Source of the DNA: Novosphingobium sp. ERN07
GTDB taxonomy: Bacteria > Pseudomonadota > Alphaproteobacteria > Sphingomonadales > Sphingomonadaceae
Reading direction: 5' to 3'
DNA: 64,000 nucleotides
Assembly: GCF_012641335.1 (NCBI RefSeq)
Contig: NZ_JABAID010000004.1
Span: 46,396-110,395, forward strand
Part shown: piece after piece, positions 8,648 to 17,728 of the stretch
How positions within the stretch are numbered: position 1 is the stretch's first letter
Layout: each line of letters opens with the position of its first letter
Translations under genes and position numbers: made by a program
The notes under the pieces: generated by a model
Databases searched by the model: none
Told to the model about the DNA's origin: nothing
Seen by the model: the letters and a program-made list of their open reading frames with translations, nothing else

Positions 8648-10396
8648 TCAGAGTTCTTCCGCAGCCTCAACGCCAAGCAGCGCAAGACCATTGCGGATTA
8701 CCTGCCCGATTTGTGCGGCAAGGAAAAGGCGAGCTGCGGTCAAACCGGAGTCATGTGCCACAATGAACCGTTTCTCAGGCCGATCATTCCCCAGATTGTA
8801 ATAGGAGTGGAAGGCCGAAGCGAGATCATGGAGGAAGAAGGCGATGCGGTGCGGTTCGCGCGCCACGGCGGCAGCTTCGACGGTGCGCGGGAACTGCGCC
8901 GCCAGCTTTACCAGCGCCAGCTCTTCGTCACCCAGCAACCCGAGGTTTTCCGCTGAAGGAACAAAGCCTTCGTCGGCGCCCTTGCGAATGTTCCGGCAGA
9001 TGCGCGCGTGGGCATACTGCACGTAGAACACTGGGTTGTCCTTGCTGGCTTCAACCACCTTGGCGAAATCGAAGTCCATCTGCGCGTCAGGCTTGCGGGT
9101 GAGCATGGTGAAGCGCACCACATCCTTCCCAACTTCGCCCACCACATCAGCAAGCGTTACGAAAGTCCCGGCCCGTTTCGACATTTTCACCGGTTGGCCA
9201 TCGCGCAGAAGCTGCACCATCTGCACCAGCTTAACCTCGAAAGGCTTGGCCGTGCCGCCATCGGCGCTGGTGAGCGCGGCGACAGCGGCCTTGATCCGCT
9301 TTACCGTCCCGGCATGGTCCGCGCCCCAGATATCCACCAGCGCATCGGCATTCTGCGCCTTCTGGAAGTGATAGGCGAGGTCTGCACCGAAATAGGTCCA
9401 CGCGCCGTTCGATTTCTTGATCGGGCGGTCCTGATCGTCTCCAAACTTCGTGGAGCGGAAAAGCGGCAGTTCGACCGGTTCCCAGTCTTCGAGCGTCTTG
9501 CCCTTGGGCGCTTCGAGCTGGCCATCATAGACCAGATCGTGCGCACGCAGCCATTGTTCGGCGGCATCGACCTTGCCCGATGCCTGTAGTTCCGCTTCGG
9601 ACGAGAAAAGATCGTGGCGGATGCCGAGCGTGGCGAGATCGGCGCGGATCATGTCCATCATCGCGGCAACCGCGCGGGTGCGGAACAGGATGAGCCAGTC
9701 CGCTTCGGGCGCGGTGGCATACTGATCACCAAATTCGGCGGCGAGCGCCTGGCCCACGGGCACGAGGTAGTCGCCCGGATAGAGGCCTTCCGGGATCTCG
9801 ATGCTTCCGCCGAGCGCTTCGCGATACCGCATGTGGACCGAGCGGGCGAGAACATCGACCTGCGCGCCCGCATCGTTGACGTAATACTCCTTGGTGACCT
9901 TGTGTCCGCTGTAGGCAAGCAGATCGGCCAGCGCATCGCCCACCACCGCACCACGGCAGTGGCCCATATGCATGGGGCCGGTGGGGTTGGCCGAAACATA
10001 TTCGACATTCACGACCTTGCCGCCGCCCATCTGCGAACGGCCATAATCGCCACCGCTCTGCGCGATCAAAGCGAGTTCGCCGCGCCATGCGTCATCGGTC
10101 AGGCGCAAGTTGATGAAGCCGGGACCGGCGATCTCGGAAGAGACAACGCGCGGTTCCTTTTCCAGTTCGGCCACGAGCGCGGCTGCCAATGCGCGCGGAT
10201 TGGTTCCGGCGGGCTTGGCCAGAACCATCGCGGCGTTCGTGGACAGATCACCATGCGACGGATCGCGCGGCGGCTCGCACGTAACGGCGCCTCGCGGCAA
10301 GCCTGCTGGCAGTGTGCCAGCGGCTTCGAGCGCGGTCAGCGCGGTGTCGATTACCGAAGCGAAATCGGCGTGAAGGTTGATCCGGGCGTCAGTCAT
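8648..10396 (-). CDS. argS: Arginyl-tRNA synthetase
   Basis: A 582-residue class I aminoacyl-tRNA synthetase. The HIGH-type motif appears as HMGH in SANPTGPMHMGHCRGAVVGD and the KMSKS loop as KMSKRAGTFVTL. An N-terminal Arg-S additional domain and a C-terminal DALR anticodon-binding domain (ending RNGLALLGVEAAEEL) complete the family layout. It charges tRNA-Arg with arginine. It heads the minus-strand run argS-SPOR-nagZ-scpAB-tatABC. Confidence 0.97.
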   Translation of the reverse strand: MTDARINLHADFASVIDTALTALEAAGTLPAGLPRGAVTCEPPRDPSHGDLSTNAAMVLAKPAGTNPRALAAALVAELEKEPRVVSSEIAGPGFINLRLTDDAWRGELALIAQSGGDYGRSQMGGGKVVNVEYVSANPTGPMHMGHCRGAVVGDALADLLAYSGHKVTKEYYVNDAGAQVDVLARSVHMRYREALGGSIEIPEGLYPGDYLVPVGQALAAEFGDQYATAPEADWLILFRTRAVAAMMDMIRADLATLGIRHDLFSSEAELQASGKVDAAEQWLRAHDLVYDGQLEAPKGKTLEDWEPVELPLFRSTKFGDDQDRPIKKSNGAWTYFGADLAYHFQKAQNADALVDIWGADHAGTVKRIKAAVAALTSADGGTAKPFEVKLVQMVQLLRDGQPVKMSKRAGTFVTLADVVGEVGKDVVRFTMLTRKPDAQMDFDFAKVVEASKDNPVFYVQYAHARICRNIRKGADEGFVPSAENLGLLGDEELALVKLAAQFPRTVEAAAVAREPHRIAFFLHDLASAFHSYYNLGNDRPEKRFIVAHDSGLTAARLFLAAQIGQVIRNGLALLGVEAAEEL

Positions 10397-10453
10397 GGCC
10401 GCGCGGTTAGCCCAATCGCGGCGGGAACGGAAGGGCGCTGTGCGCCCCTACGC

Positions 10454-11122
10454 TTACTTGCGGACGTTGAACTGCAATTGCGCGTCAGTAAGCTGGAAGC
10501 CCACCAGCAGTTCGAAATTGGCGCGGGCAAGCGCGGCCTTCACATCGGGCTGTGACAGCGGATCGACAGCAGCGTCCTGATCACCTGCGCGGCGCTTGCG
10601 GGTGATGCGCTTCACCACGTCTTCCGGCAGCGATGCTTCGGCCTTTTCGACATAGGCCGCAGCTTGCGCCTTTGCGCTGGCGCGGGCCTGACCATCGGCA
10701 AATTCGATCACGACCTTGCCCAGCCGCTTGGCGACGACAGTGTTGCCGCCACGGATGACAGTGGAGAAATAGGGCAGTTCCACCCGACGTGCGCCGCTGG
10801 TGTTGCTGCGGCGGGCCAGCACATCGAAGCTGGCGACCGAATAGAGCTTTTCACCTTCGGAACACTGCGCGCGCAGGTTGGTGATGACCGCTTCTACATC
10901 AATCGCTGCCGAATCGGTACGCGCCGGATCGGAGAACAGCGTAACGTCGCCCGTGTAATCAGGGATGCCGACGCGCGGGCATGGATCGCGCAGTGCGGTA
11001 ACGCCAACGGCATCATCCACCACCAGTTCGCCGCGCTTTCCGCCGCAGCCACCAAGCGCCAGCGCCACCACAAGCGGAGCGCCCAGAAGGGCGAGACGGC
11101 GGGCGGATGCGTTCATGGGCAC
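10454..11122 (-). CDS. Lipoprotein of unknown function
   Basis: A 222-residue protein with a lipoprotein signal peptide ending in the lipobox LGGC (residues 23-26), so it is probably anchored to a membrane facing the periplasm. The mature part carries no motif I recognise; the C-terminal part (about residues 140-175) is rich in Ala, Lys and Glu. The start is either GTG 11122, with AAGGA six bases upstream, or the in-frame ATG six bases later. It lies just upstream of argS on the same strand and is divergent from ispH. Confidence 0.75.
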   Translation of the reverse strand: MPMNASARRLALLGAPLVVALALGGCGGKRGELVVDDAVGVTALRDPCPRVGIPDYTGDVTLFSDPARTDSAAIDVEAVITNLRAQCSEGEKLYSVASFDVLARRSNTSGARRVELPYFSTVIRGGNTVVAKRLGKVVIEFADGQARASAKAQAAAYVEKAEASLPEDVVKRITRKRRAGDQDAAVDPLSQPDVKAALARANFELLVGFQLTDAQLQFNVRK

Positions 11123-11237
11123 TGTCTATCCTTAAGATCACGGCGGCGCACGCGGCACCGGAATTTGCGCCACCTCTAATCGCCACAATGGCTTTCGGCA
11201 ATGGCGGTGGGCTGCGCTTGCTGCTAAGTGCCGCTGC

Positions 11238-12206
11238 ATGAACGCCAGCTTGCCAGATATCGCCGCCGAAACGGCCCCCCTACGCCTGCTTATCGCCGCC
11301 CCGCGCGGCTTTTGCGCCGGGGTGGACCGCGCCATCGAAATCGTGGAGCGGGCGATCGATCGCTATGGCGCGCCGGTTTATGTGCGGCACGAAATCGTCC
11401 ACAACCGCTTTGTGGTGGATGGCCTGAAGGCCAAGGGCGCAGTTTTTGTGGAGGAACTGGATCAGGTGCCTGATGGCGCGCCAGTGGTCTTTTCCGCGCA
11501 TGGCGTGCCCAAAGTGGTGCCGCAGAATGCCAGCGCGCGCGGATTGGACTGGCTGGATGCCACCTGCCCGCTCGTCAGCAAGGTGCATCGTCAGGCCGAA
11601 CGGCAGGTAGAGGCCGGGCGGCATATCCTGTTCATCGGACACAAGGGACACCCCGAAGTGATCGGCACGATGGGCCAGGTGCACGAAGGCACGATCACGC
11701 TGGTGGAAACGGTAGGCGATGTGGCGGGACTGACATTCGCTGCGGATATGCCGCTGGCGTTCCTCACGCAGACCACGCTTTCGGTGGACGATACGGCGGA
11801 AATCGTGGCTGCCTTGCAGGCAAAGTTCCCGCAGATCGTGGGGCCGAAGGCGGAGGATATCTGCTATGCCACCTCCAACCGGCAAGCCGCAGTCAAGGCG
11901 ATTGCCGAGGAGTGCCAGTTGCTGCTGGTGATCGGCGCGCCCAACAGTTCCAATTCACTGCGGCTGGTCGAAGTGGCCGAACGCCTTGGCACGCCTTCGC
12001 GGCTGATTCAGCGGGCAAGTGAGATCGATCCCGCTTGGCTGCACGGCGTGACCACGCTGGGGCTTACGGCAGGCGCCTCTGCACCCGAAGTTCTGGTCCG
12101 CGAAGTGGTGCAGCGGATCGGGGAGTTGCGCCCGGTTTCGGAAGAGACGGTGACCACTGCCGAAGAAAAGATGGTGTTCAAGCTGCCGCGCCAGCTTCTC
12201 GACTAA
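11238..12206 (+). CDS. ispH: 4-hydroxy-3-methylbut-2-enyl diphosphate reductase (IspH/LytB)
   Basis: A 322-residue iron-sulfur enzyme of the last step of the non-mevalonate isoprenoid pathway; it reduces HMBPP to isopentenyl and dimethylallyl diphosphate. The three cluster cysteines are visible in [12 protein letters not shown] (Cys26), [13 protein letters not shown] and [11 protein letters not shown], and the catalytic glutamate lies in the [10 protein letters not shown] region typical of the family. It is followed 12 bases later by thrB. Confidence 0.97.
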   Translation: MNASLPDIAAETAPLRLLIAAPRGFCAGVDRAIEIVERAIDRYGAPVYVRHEIVHNRFVVDGLKAKGAVFVEELDQVPDGAPVVFSAHGVPKVVPQNASARGLDWLDATCPLVSKVHRQAERQVEAGRHILFIGHKGHPEVIGTMGQVHEGTITLVETVGDVAGLTFAADMPLAFLTQTTLSVDDTAEIVAALQAKFPQIVGPKAEDICYATSNRQAAVKAIAEECQLLLVIGAPNSSNSLRLVEVAERLGTPSRLIQRASEIDPAWLHGVTTLGLTAGASAPEVLVREVVQRIGELRPVSEETVTTAEEKMVFKLPRQLLD

Positions 12207-12218
12207 GGCCTGACAGAC

Positions 12219-13190
12219 ATGGCGGTTTACACCCAGATCGGCGCGGAAGAGATGGCCGCGCTTGTGAGCGAATTTGACGTGGGCGAACTGGTTTCGGCCA
12301 AAGGCATTGCCGAGGGCGTTTCCAACAGCAACTGGCTGCTGGAGACGACCGGCAAGGATGGATCGGGCGCGCGCTTCATCCTGACGATGTACGAATTCCG
12401 TATCGAGCTGGAGGATTTGCCCTACTTCCTCTCGCTGCTCGATCACCTTGCCGCCAAGGGCTGCCCGGTGCCGCGCACGATCCATGATCGCGACGGCGCG
12501 CTCTATCGCAGGCGCGGGGAAAAGGCGCTGGCGCTGATTGAGTTTCTGCCCGGCGTTTCGGTGAGCGAGCCGACAGTCGGGCAGGCCCGCGCGGTGGGTG
12601 CGGCGCTGGCGCAGATGCACCATGCGGCGGCGGACTTTGCAGGCACGCGCGCGAACGGCATGGGGCTGGCGGAATGGCAGCGGCTGTTCGACGAATGCGG
12701 CGCAGACGGGCTGGCCGCGATCGATCCGGCGCTCGCCGGGCTGGTGGCGGAACATCTGCCGAAGGTGGCGGCAGGCTGGCCGACGGACCTGCCCCGCTCT
12801 GTCATCCACGCAGACCTTTTCCCCGACAACGTGCTGATGCTGGGCGACAAGGTTACCGGGCTGATCGACTTCTACTTCGCCTGCAACGATTTGATGGCCT
12901 ATGATGTGGCGGTAACGCACGCGGCATGGTGTTTCGACGCCACGGGACGCACGTTCAACGCCGATCTTTCGAAGGCTCTGCTGGAAGGGTATGAGGCGGT
13001 GCGCCCTCTGTTGGCCGAAGAGCGCGCCGCGCTGCCCCTGCTGGCGAAGGGCGCGGCGCTGCGCTTTACATCGAGCCGCGCCTACGATTGGTTGAACACC
13101 CCCGCAGACGCGCTGGTGGTGCGCAAAGACCCTATGGCCTTTGCCCGGCGGCTGGAGTTCTATGCCGCCAATCCTGAGGTCTTCGCATGA
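12219..13190 (+). CDS. thrB: Homoserine kinase (choline-kinase-fold type)
   Basis: A 323-residue kinase beginning [20 protein letters not shown]. The phosphotransferase motif [11 protein letters not shown] supplies the catalytic aspartate and asparagine, and [19 protein letters not shown] the metal-binding aspartate. This is the ThrB type found in alphaproteobacteria and pseudomonads, unrelated to the GHMP-fold enzyme of E. coli; it phosphorylates homoserine on the way to threonine. It overlaps rnhA by four bases (ATGA). Confidence 0.93.
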   Translation: MAVYTQIGAEEMAALVSEFDVGELVSAKGIAEGVSNSNWLLETTGKDGSGARFILTMYEFRIELEDLPYFLSLLDHLAAKGCPVPRTIHDRDGALYRRRGEKALALIEFLPGVSVSEPTVGQARAVGAALAQMHHAAADFAGTRANGMGLAEWQRLFDECGADGLAAIDPALAGLVAEHLPKVAAGWPTDLPRSVIHADLFPDNVLMLGDKVTGLIDFYFACNDLMAYDVAVTHAAWCFDATGRTFNADLSKALLEGYEAVRPLLAEERAALPLLAKGAALRFTSSRAYDWLNTPADALVVRKDPMAFARRLEFYAANPEVFA

Positions 13191-13618
13191 AGCACGTTCA
13201 GATATTCACCGATGGCGCGTGCAAGGGCAATCCCGGCAAGGGCGGCTGGGGCGCGCTGCTGCGCATGGGCGAGCATGAGCGGGAACTGGCCGGGTCTGAA
13301 AAGGAAACGACCAACAACCGCATGGAACTGATGGCGGCAATTCAGGCGCTTCAAGCGCTCAAGCAGCCCTGTCAGGTCACGCTTCACACCGACAGCAAGT
13401 ACGTGCTCGACGGCATCACAAAGTGGGTGTTCGGCTGGCAGAAGAAGGGCTGGAAAACCGCCGACAACAAGCCGGTGAAGAATGAAGACCTGTGGCGGAT
13501 GCTCGTCGATGCGTCACGCCCGCACAAAATCGAATGGGTCTGGGTCAAAGGCCATGACGGCCACCCGGAGAACGAGCGGGTGGACAAATTGGCAAGCGAC
13601 GCCGCGATTGCCGCGTAG
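13187..13618 (+). CDS. rnhA: Ribonuclease HI
   Basis: A 143-residue nuclease that degrades RNA in RNA-DNA hybrids. The four catalytic acidic residues are in [16 protein letters not shown] (Asp), NRMELMAAI (Glu), HTDSKYV (Asp) and ENERVDKLA (Asp). Length and motifs fit bacterial RNase HI. It is translationally coupled to thrB. A G/C-rich hairpin at 13635-13652 follows the stop. Confidence 0.97.
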   Translation: MKHVQIFTDGACKGNPGKGGWGALLRMGEHERELAGSEKETTNNRMELMAAIQALQALKQPCQVTLHTDSKYVLDGITKWVFGWQKKGWKTADNKPVKNEDLWRMLVDASRPHKIEWVWVKGHDGHPENERVDKLASDAAIAA

Positions 13619-13634
13619 CTATCGATGAATCGCG

Positions 13635-13652
13635 CCCCCGCCTGCGCGGGGG
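13635..13652. repeat. Palindrome after rnhA, copy of a dispersed repeat
   Basis: CCCCCGC (13635-13641) pairs with GCGGGGG (13646-13652) around CTGC. Its core is the reverse complement of the palindrome at 26612-26631, which makes it a member of a small dispersed family rather than a unique terminator. It lies between the convergent rnhA and YegP-like genes and could also end transcription. Confidence 0.6.
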
Positions 13653-13674
13653 TGTTGTGGTCGGCAACTGCCGG

Positions 13675-13857
13675 TTAAGCCGCCGTCGTGTCGATCACTT
13701 CGGCTTCGGGTCCATTCTTCAGGATCGATTCAATCGCGTTCTTGGCGCTGGCCTTGCTCTTGTAGCCTTCCGTCCAGAAGATCGCTTCGCTGTTGTGGCA
13801 GAAGTAGGCGACGTATTCCCCGGCCTTGTTCTGGCGGATTTCAAACTTGTGGGCCAT
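13675..13857 (-). CDS. YegP-family small protein (DUF1508)
   Basis: A 60-residue protein beginning MAHKFEIRQNKAGEYVAYFC and containing YKSKASAKNAIESILKNGP. This matches one repeat of the DUF1508/YegP family (FEIYKDKAGEYRFRLKA..-type beta hairpin followed by the SKASAKNGIESV helix). The function of the family is not established. The start at 13857 is supported by AAGGGGA 6-8 bases upstream; a longer open frame to 13896 lacks such a site. Confidence 0.85.
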   Translation of the reverse strand: MAHKFEIRQNKAGEYVAYFCHNSEAIFWTEGYKSKASAKNAIESILKNGPEAEVIDTTAA

Positions 13858-13928
13858 CGTGATTCCCCTTGGTTGATCCTGCCGCGAAACTATCACGCAA
13901 ACACGCGCGGCAAAGCGTCAATCGCGTC

Positions 13929-15038
13929 CTATCCGGCTGCGAAGCGCGCGGGCGAATAGGCCTTGGCGTCGATCTCTGCCGTCAGCCCGTCGCGCGGCAG
14001 GCCCAGCAGCAGTTGTGCGGCAAGGCGCGCGGCGGCAGGGGCTGTCTGGATGCCGAAGCCGCCCTGCCCAGCGAACCAGAACAGGCCCGGCACCACCGTA
14101 TCGAAACCATAGACCGGCAGGCGGTCTGGCGCGAAGGAGCGCAGGCCCGCCCAGCGCCGCTCTACCGCTGTGATCTTCCAGTCCACGACGTGTTCGAAAC
14201 GGTCGATGGCGACGGCGACATCAAGTTCCTCAGGCGCAGCATCGCCTGCGACATCGGGGATTTCGTCGTGCGGTGAGAGCCACAGGCGCCCCCCCTGCGG
14301 CTTGAAGTAGAAATCCTCGTTGATGCCAAGCGTCAGCGGCAGATCATCTGAAGGCGCTGGATCGGTGCGCGCCTGCACGATGGTGCGCCGCAAAGGTTGA
14401 ATACCGAGCGGCGCGGCGCCTGCGCGCTGCGCCAGTTCATCGGCCCATGCACCGGCGGCATTGGCGATCACGCCCGCGCGCGCTTCGCCGCTGGCCCAAG
14501 CAATGCGCCATCCCCCGCCCTCGCGCTCAATTTGATCGACCCGTGCACGCACGCGTAGCACGGTACCGGTGCGCTTCGATGCGGCAAGATAGTGCTGGTG
14601 CAGCCCTGCCACGTCGATATCGGCACAGGCCGGCTCCCACGCGCCGACCACCCATTCGGGCCGCAAGCCCGGAATGCGCGCTTCAAGCGCTGCGCGGCCT
14701 TGCAAATGCAGCGTTGCGCCCAGCGCAGAGAAGGTTTCGACGAAGGCTTCCACCTTTTCGCTATCCACCGCCTGCCCCAGATTGAGCGCGCCGCGTGGTG
14801 AGAGGAAGCCACCTTCACGCAGGAAGCGCCCCGACGCCATCGTCAGCGGCACGACTGCAGGGCCACCGTATGTCTCTTCCCAGAACGCGGCGGAGCGCCC
14901 CGTGGTGTGATAGCCGGGCGTATCCTCAGCCTCCACCAGAAGTACGCGCGCGTGGGGCGCGCATTCGGCGGCGAGGCTGGCTCCTGCCATCCCTGCCCCG
15001 ATGATCGCAATGTCGAAATCGCCTGCAAACTCGCTCAC
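13929..15038 (-). CDS. FAD-dependent D-amino-acid dehydrogenase, DauA (D-arginine dehydrogenase)-like
   Basis: A 369-residue DAO-family flavoprotein. The dinucleotide-binding motif GAGMAGASLA is at about residues 14-23. Further blocks closely follow what I know of Pseudomonas DauA: PGYHTTGRSAAFWEETYGGP, DIDVAGLHQHYLA, PLGIQPLRR, WAGLRSFAPD and FAGQGGFGIQTAPAAARLAA. DauA oxidises D-arginine and other D-amino acids to the imino acid. The start is a GTG whose last bases overlap the stop of the upstream hydrolase gene (GTGA); an upstream open stretch belongs to that gene. Exact substrate is an inference. Confidence 0.8.
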   Translation of the reverse strand: MSEFAGDFDIAIIGAGMAGASLAAECAPHARVLLVEAEDTPGYHTTGRSAAFWEETYGGPAVVPLTMASGRFLREGGFLSPRGALNLGQAVDSEKVEAFVETFSALGATLHLQGRAALEARIPGLRPEWVVGAWEPACADIDVAGLHQHYLAASKRTGTVLRVRARVDQIEREGGGWRIAWASGEARAGVIANAAGAWADELAQRAGAAPLGIQPLRRTIVQARTDPAPSDDLPLTLGINEDFYFKPQGGRLWLSPHDEIPDVAGDAAPEELDVAVAIDRFEHVVDWKITAVERRWAGLRSFAPDRLPVYGFDTVVPGLFWFAGQGGFGIQTAPAAARLAAQLLLGLPRDGLTAEIDAKAYSPARFAAG

Positions 15039-16027
15039 GCGGACACATCCTGCTGAATGGCGGGGGCCAGTCGGTCGAGAAAGTCGTCTATCGTCCACAT
15101 CACCTTGTCGCGCACAGCATCGACCTCCCGCAGAAGTTCGTGCCGGGCCTCACGCCCCCACACCACCAGTTGCGCACGTGGAAGACGGCGCGCCGCCTGT
15201 TCGATAGCGCGCGAGGAAACCAGACCATCATATCGGGCTGACAGTAGCAGGACAGGCTGTTCAACCCCCTCAAGCACGCCGGGCGCATCCATCGCCAGCA
15301 TTGATGCATAGCCGCGTTCCACCCAGCGCCACGACCCCGGTCCCATGCCGAGGTAAGGGCGTGTCAGTTTCCAGTGCGCCTCATCGGCATATCGGGCTTC
15401 ATCATGTGTCAGCAGCGTGCTGCGCGCGGCGATGGTGGTGCCGGGCTTTTCGCTGATCTTCCACGCCATGCGTTCGGGATCACCGAATCGGCACATGGCC
15501 TCTGCCACCTTGTGCAGCAGGCGATTCGGCCCCGGCGTGAGGAATCCGAGCATCGGAGCGCTCAAAACAACCGCAACAGGGTTAATTCTTTTTTCCGCGA
15601 CACTACGCAGAACGAGGTGCCCGCCCATCGAGTGGCCGATGATCACATGAGGTGCGGGCGTGGTGGCGATCCAGTCAGCCCAGAAGGCCGAAAGATCGTC
15701 AAGCCACACGGAAAAGTCCGCCACATGGCCAATGTCAGGATGGCCGGAAAGCCTGCCAGAACCGGCTTGTCCGCGCCAATCCATTGCGGTTACGCGCCAA
15801 CCTTCGCCATGCCAATAGTCGAGTGATTCCAGATACTTTTCATAGAAATCGCCCCGCCCCGGCAGGAACAGAATAGACCCTCGTGGGCCATCGGGCACGT
15901 CGCCACCAGCCACCCCCGGCCAATCGATCCGGCGGATCGCATGACCATCTGCTGCGTGCCACACCGCCTCTGTCGCAACGGCCGGAATCGCCCTGCGATC
16001 GATCCCACCTGCCATACCCGATTCCAT
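15035..16027 (-). CDS. Alpha/beta hydrolase, lysophospholipase-like
   Basis: A 330-residue hydrolase with the nucleophile elbow GHSMGGHLVLRSV, the strand WHGEGWRVTAMDWRGQAGSG typical of PldB/monoacylglycerol-lipase-like enzymes, and late Asp and His positions (LLLSARYDGLVSS and GREARHELLRE) completing a Ser-Asp-His triad. Members cleave lysophospholipids or monoacylglycerols. The frame opens with TTG 16051, but the ATG at 16027 follows AGGAGAAGG and is preferred. It overlaps the downstream FAD enzyme gene, so the two form an operon. Confidence 0.8.
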   Translation of the reverse strand: MESGMAGGIDRRAIPAVATEAVWHAADGHAIRRIDWPGVAGGDVPDGPRGSILFLPGRGDFYEKYLESLDYWHGEGWRVTAMDWRGQAGSGRLSGHPDIGHVADFSVWLDDLSAFWADWIATTPAPHVIIGHSMGGHLVLRSVAEKRINPVAVVLSAPMLGFLTPGPNRLLHKVAEAMCRFGDPERMAWKISEKPGTTIAARSTLLTHDEARYADEAHWKLTRPYLGMGPGSWRWVERGYASMLAMDAPGVLEGVEQPVLLLSARYDGLVSSRAIEQAARRLPRAQLVVWGREARHELLREVDAVRDKVMWTIDDFLDRLAPAIQQDVSA

Positions 16028-16063
16028 CCCGAAGCGCCTTCTCCTGCGCAAATCCGCGCCAAG

Positions 16064-16083
16064 GTTTGGTTACCGTTTGGTAA
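16064..16083. promoter_or_regulatory. Direct repeat in the divergent hydrolase/cpaA promoter region
   Basis: GTTTGGTTA (16064-16072) and GTTTGGTAA (16075-16083) lie 11 bases apart, one helical turn, in the 69-base gap between the divergent hydrolase and cpaA starts. Such phasing suits an operator bound by a dimeric regulator. The regulator is unknown. Confidence 0.35.
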
Positions 16084-16096
16084 GTGATTGTCCCGT

Positions 16097-16597
16097 ATGC
16101 CCCGGACCATGCAGGGGAACTTCATCGTTTACGGATTGGTCGGGGCATTGGCAATCGCGCTGCTGGTTGCTGCCTTTACGGATATCCAACGTCGCCAGAT
16201 CGACAACTGGCTGAACGCCGCGATTGCGCTGGCCGCACCTGCCTATTGGTGGGCTGCGGGGCTTTCAGTCTGGCCAGACATGGCCGTGCAAGTGGGCCTT
16301 GCCGTGCTGACCTTCGTGGTTCTGGCCGGCCTGTTCGCACTGAAGCTTATGGGCGGCGGCGATGTGAAGCTGCTTTCGGCGCTGGCACTGTGGATCGCAC
16401 CGATGACCTTCCTGAAGCTGCTGCTGATCATGTCTTTGATCGGCGGCGCTCTGACCATCCTGATGGCGATGTGGCACTTCACCGTGACCCGCCGCCGGGA
16501 TGCCAAGATCCCCTACGGCGTGGCCATCGCCGCAGCGGGCCTGATCACACTGGCCCCCGTTCTGGAGGCCGGATGGCGCTCCGTTACGGGAGCATGA
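16097..16597 (+). CDS. cpaA: Prepilin peptidase CpaA/TadV
   Basis: A 166-residue integral membrane aspartic protease with about five hydrophobic helices. The two catalytic aspartates lie in AFTDIQRRQIDNW and in MGGGDVKLLSALALW (the GxGD motif). It removes the leader from Flp-type prepilins before Tad pilus assembly. The frame also opens at TTG 16088, and ATG 16109 is a third option; none has a strong ribosome binding site. It is the first gene of the Tad cluster. Confidence 0.88.
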   Translation: MPRTMQGNFIVYGLVGALAIALLVAAFTDIQRRQIDNWLNAAIALAAPAYWWAAGLSVWPDMAVQVGLAVLTFVVLAGLFALKLMGGGDVKLLSALALWIAPMTFLKLLLIMSLIGGALTILMAMWHFTVTRRRDAKIPYGVAIAAAGLITLAPVLEAGWRSVTGA

Positions 16598-16670
16598 ACG
16601 GAATATCACAAATTTTAACCAATTTGCCCGAGACATGCGGGCCGGACTTTAAAGGGCGGGACAAGTAGTC

Positions 16671-17684
16671 ATGGACAAGAGGAAGCTGATGCTGCTGGTG
16701 GGGGCGCTGATCGTCGCGATCGGCACGGCCTTCGCAGCCAGGAGCCTTTTCGCCGGCGCATCGACGCCTCAGGCAGAAGCTGCGGCCAAGGTGCCGATGG
16801 GGGCCAAGGTCCTTGTCGCCCAGCGCGCCCTGCCCGTCGGCACGATCATCACCGCCGATGCCATCAACTTCCAGGCCTGGCCCAAGGACATGGTGCAGGA
16901 CGCCTACTTCGTCGAAGGCGAAGCGGACATGCAGAAGCTGCTCGGAACCGTGGTGCGCAATCCCATCACGGCAGGCGAACCGGTGACCAAGGGCAACCTC
17001 GTTTCGCCCGGTGACCGTGGCTTCCTTGCCGCCGCGCTTGGGCCGGGTATGCGTGCGGTGACCATTCCCGTTTCGGCGCGCACTGGTGTTGCCGGCTTCG
17101 TCTTCCCCGGTGACCATATCGACCTTGTTCTGACGCAGACGATCAAGAGTCAGGGCGAAGGTATGGCGCTGAAGGCATCGGAAACGATCCTCAAGAACCT
17201 GCGCGTACTTGCCACCGACCAGTCGACCGAACAGGAAATGGTGGAAGGCAAGACCCGCGTCCGCACCTTCAGCACCGTTACGCTCGAAGTGACGCCCAAG
17301 ATCGCCGAGAAGATTGCCGTTGCCCAGACCATCGGCACGATCAGCCTTTCGCTACGCTCGCTGGCCGACAATTCGGCAGAACTCGAACAGGCGATTGCTT
17401 CGGGCGATATCAAGATCCCGACCGGCGTCAGCAAACAGCAGGAAGAAGCCCTGATCAAGCAGGCGATGAACCGTCCGATCGAAGCCACCAAGTCCAGCTT
17501 CGTGACCGGTGCCGACGTCTCGCGCTTCCAGCGCGCCACGGCCCCTGTCACCCGCTCGTCGATGGGTGGTGCACCGTCTGCTGGTCCGCAGATCGCAGGC
17601 AATGCCGCCCCGATCAAGCGCGGTCCGGTAGTCCGGGTCACCCGTGGCAAACAGACCGAAGACGTCTCGCTGGGGGGTAACTGA
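16671..17684 (+). CDS. cpaB: Flp pilus assembly protein CpaB (RcpC)
   Basis: A 337-residue protein with an N-terminal membrane anchor (LMLLVGALIVAIGTAFAARS), a SAF domain (KVLVAQRALPVGTIITADAI) and the RcpC/CpaB block MRAVTIPVSARTGVAGFVFP-GDHIDLVLT. CpaB is a periplasmic part of the Tad secretion system that supports the outer-membrane secretin. The 73-base gap upstream holds TTAACCA at 16615, which resembles half of a CtrA box, the regulator of pilus genes in Caulobacter; one half-site is weak evidence. Confidence 0.93.
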   Translation: MDKRKLMLLVGALIVAIGTAFAARSLFAGASTPQAEAAAKVPMGAKVLVAQRALPVGTIITADAINFQAWPKDMVQDAYFVEGEADMQKLLGTVVRNPITAGEPVTKGNLVSPGDRGFLAAALGPGMRAVTIPVSARTGVAGFVFPGDHIDLVLTQTIKSQGEGMALKASETILKNLRVLATDQSTEQEMVEGKTRVRTFSTVTLEVTPKIAEKIAVAQTIGTISLSLRSLADNSAELEQAIASGDIKIPTGVSKQQEEALIKQAMNRPIEATKSSFVTGADVSRFQRATAPVTRSSMGGAPSAGPQIAGNAAPIKRGPVVRVTRGKQTEDVSLGGN

Positions 17685-17728
17685 TCATGAGCGCCTCGGC
17701 ACTGAACCCGATTGCAAAGGGTAAATCC

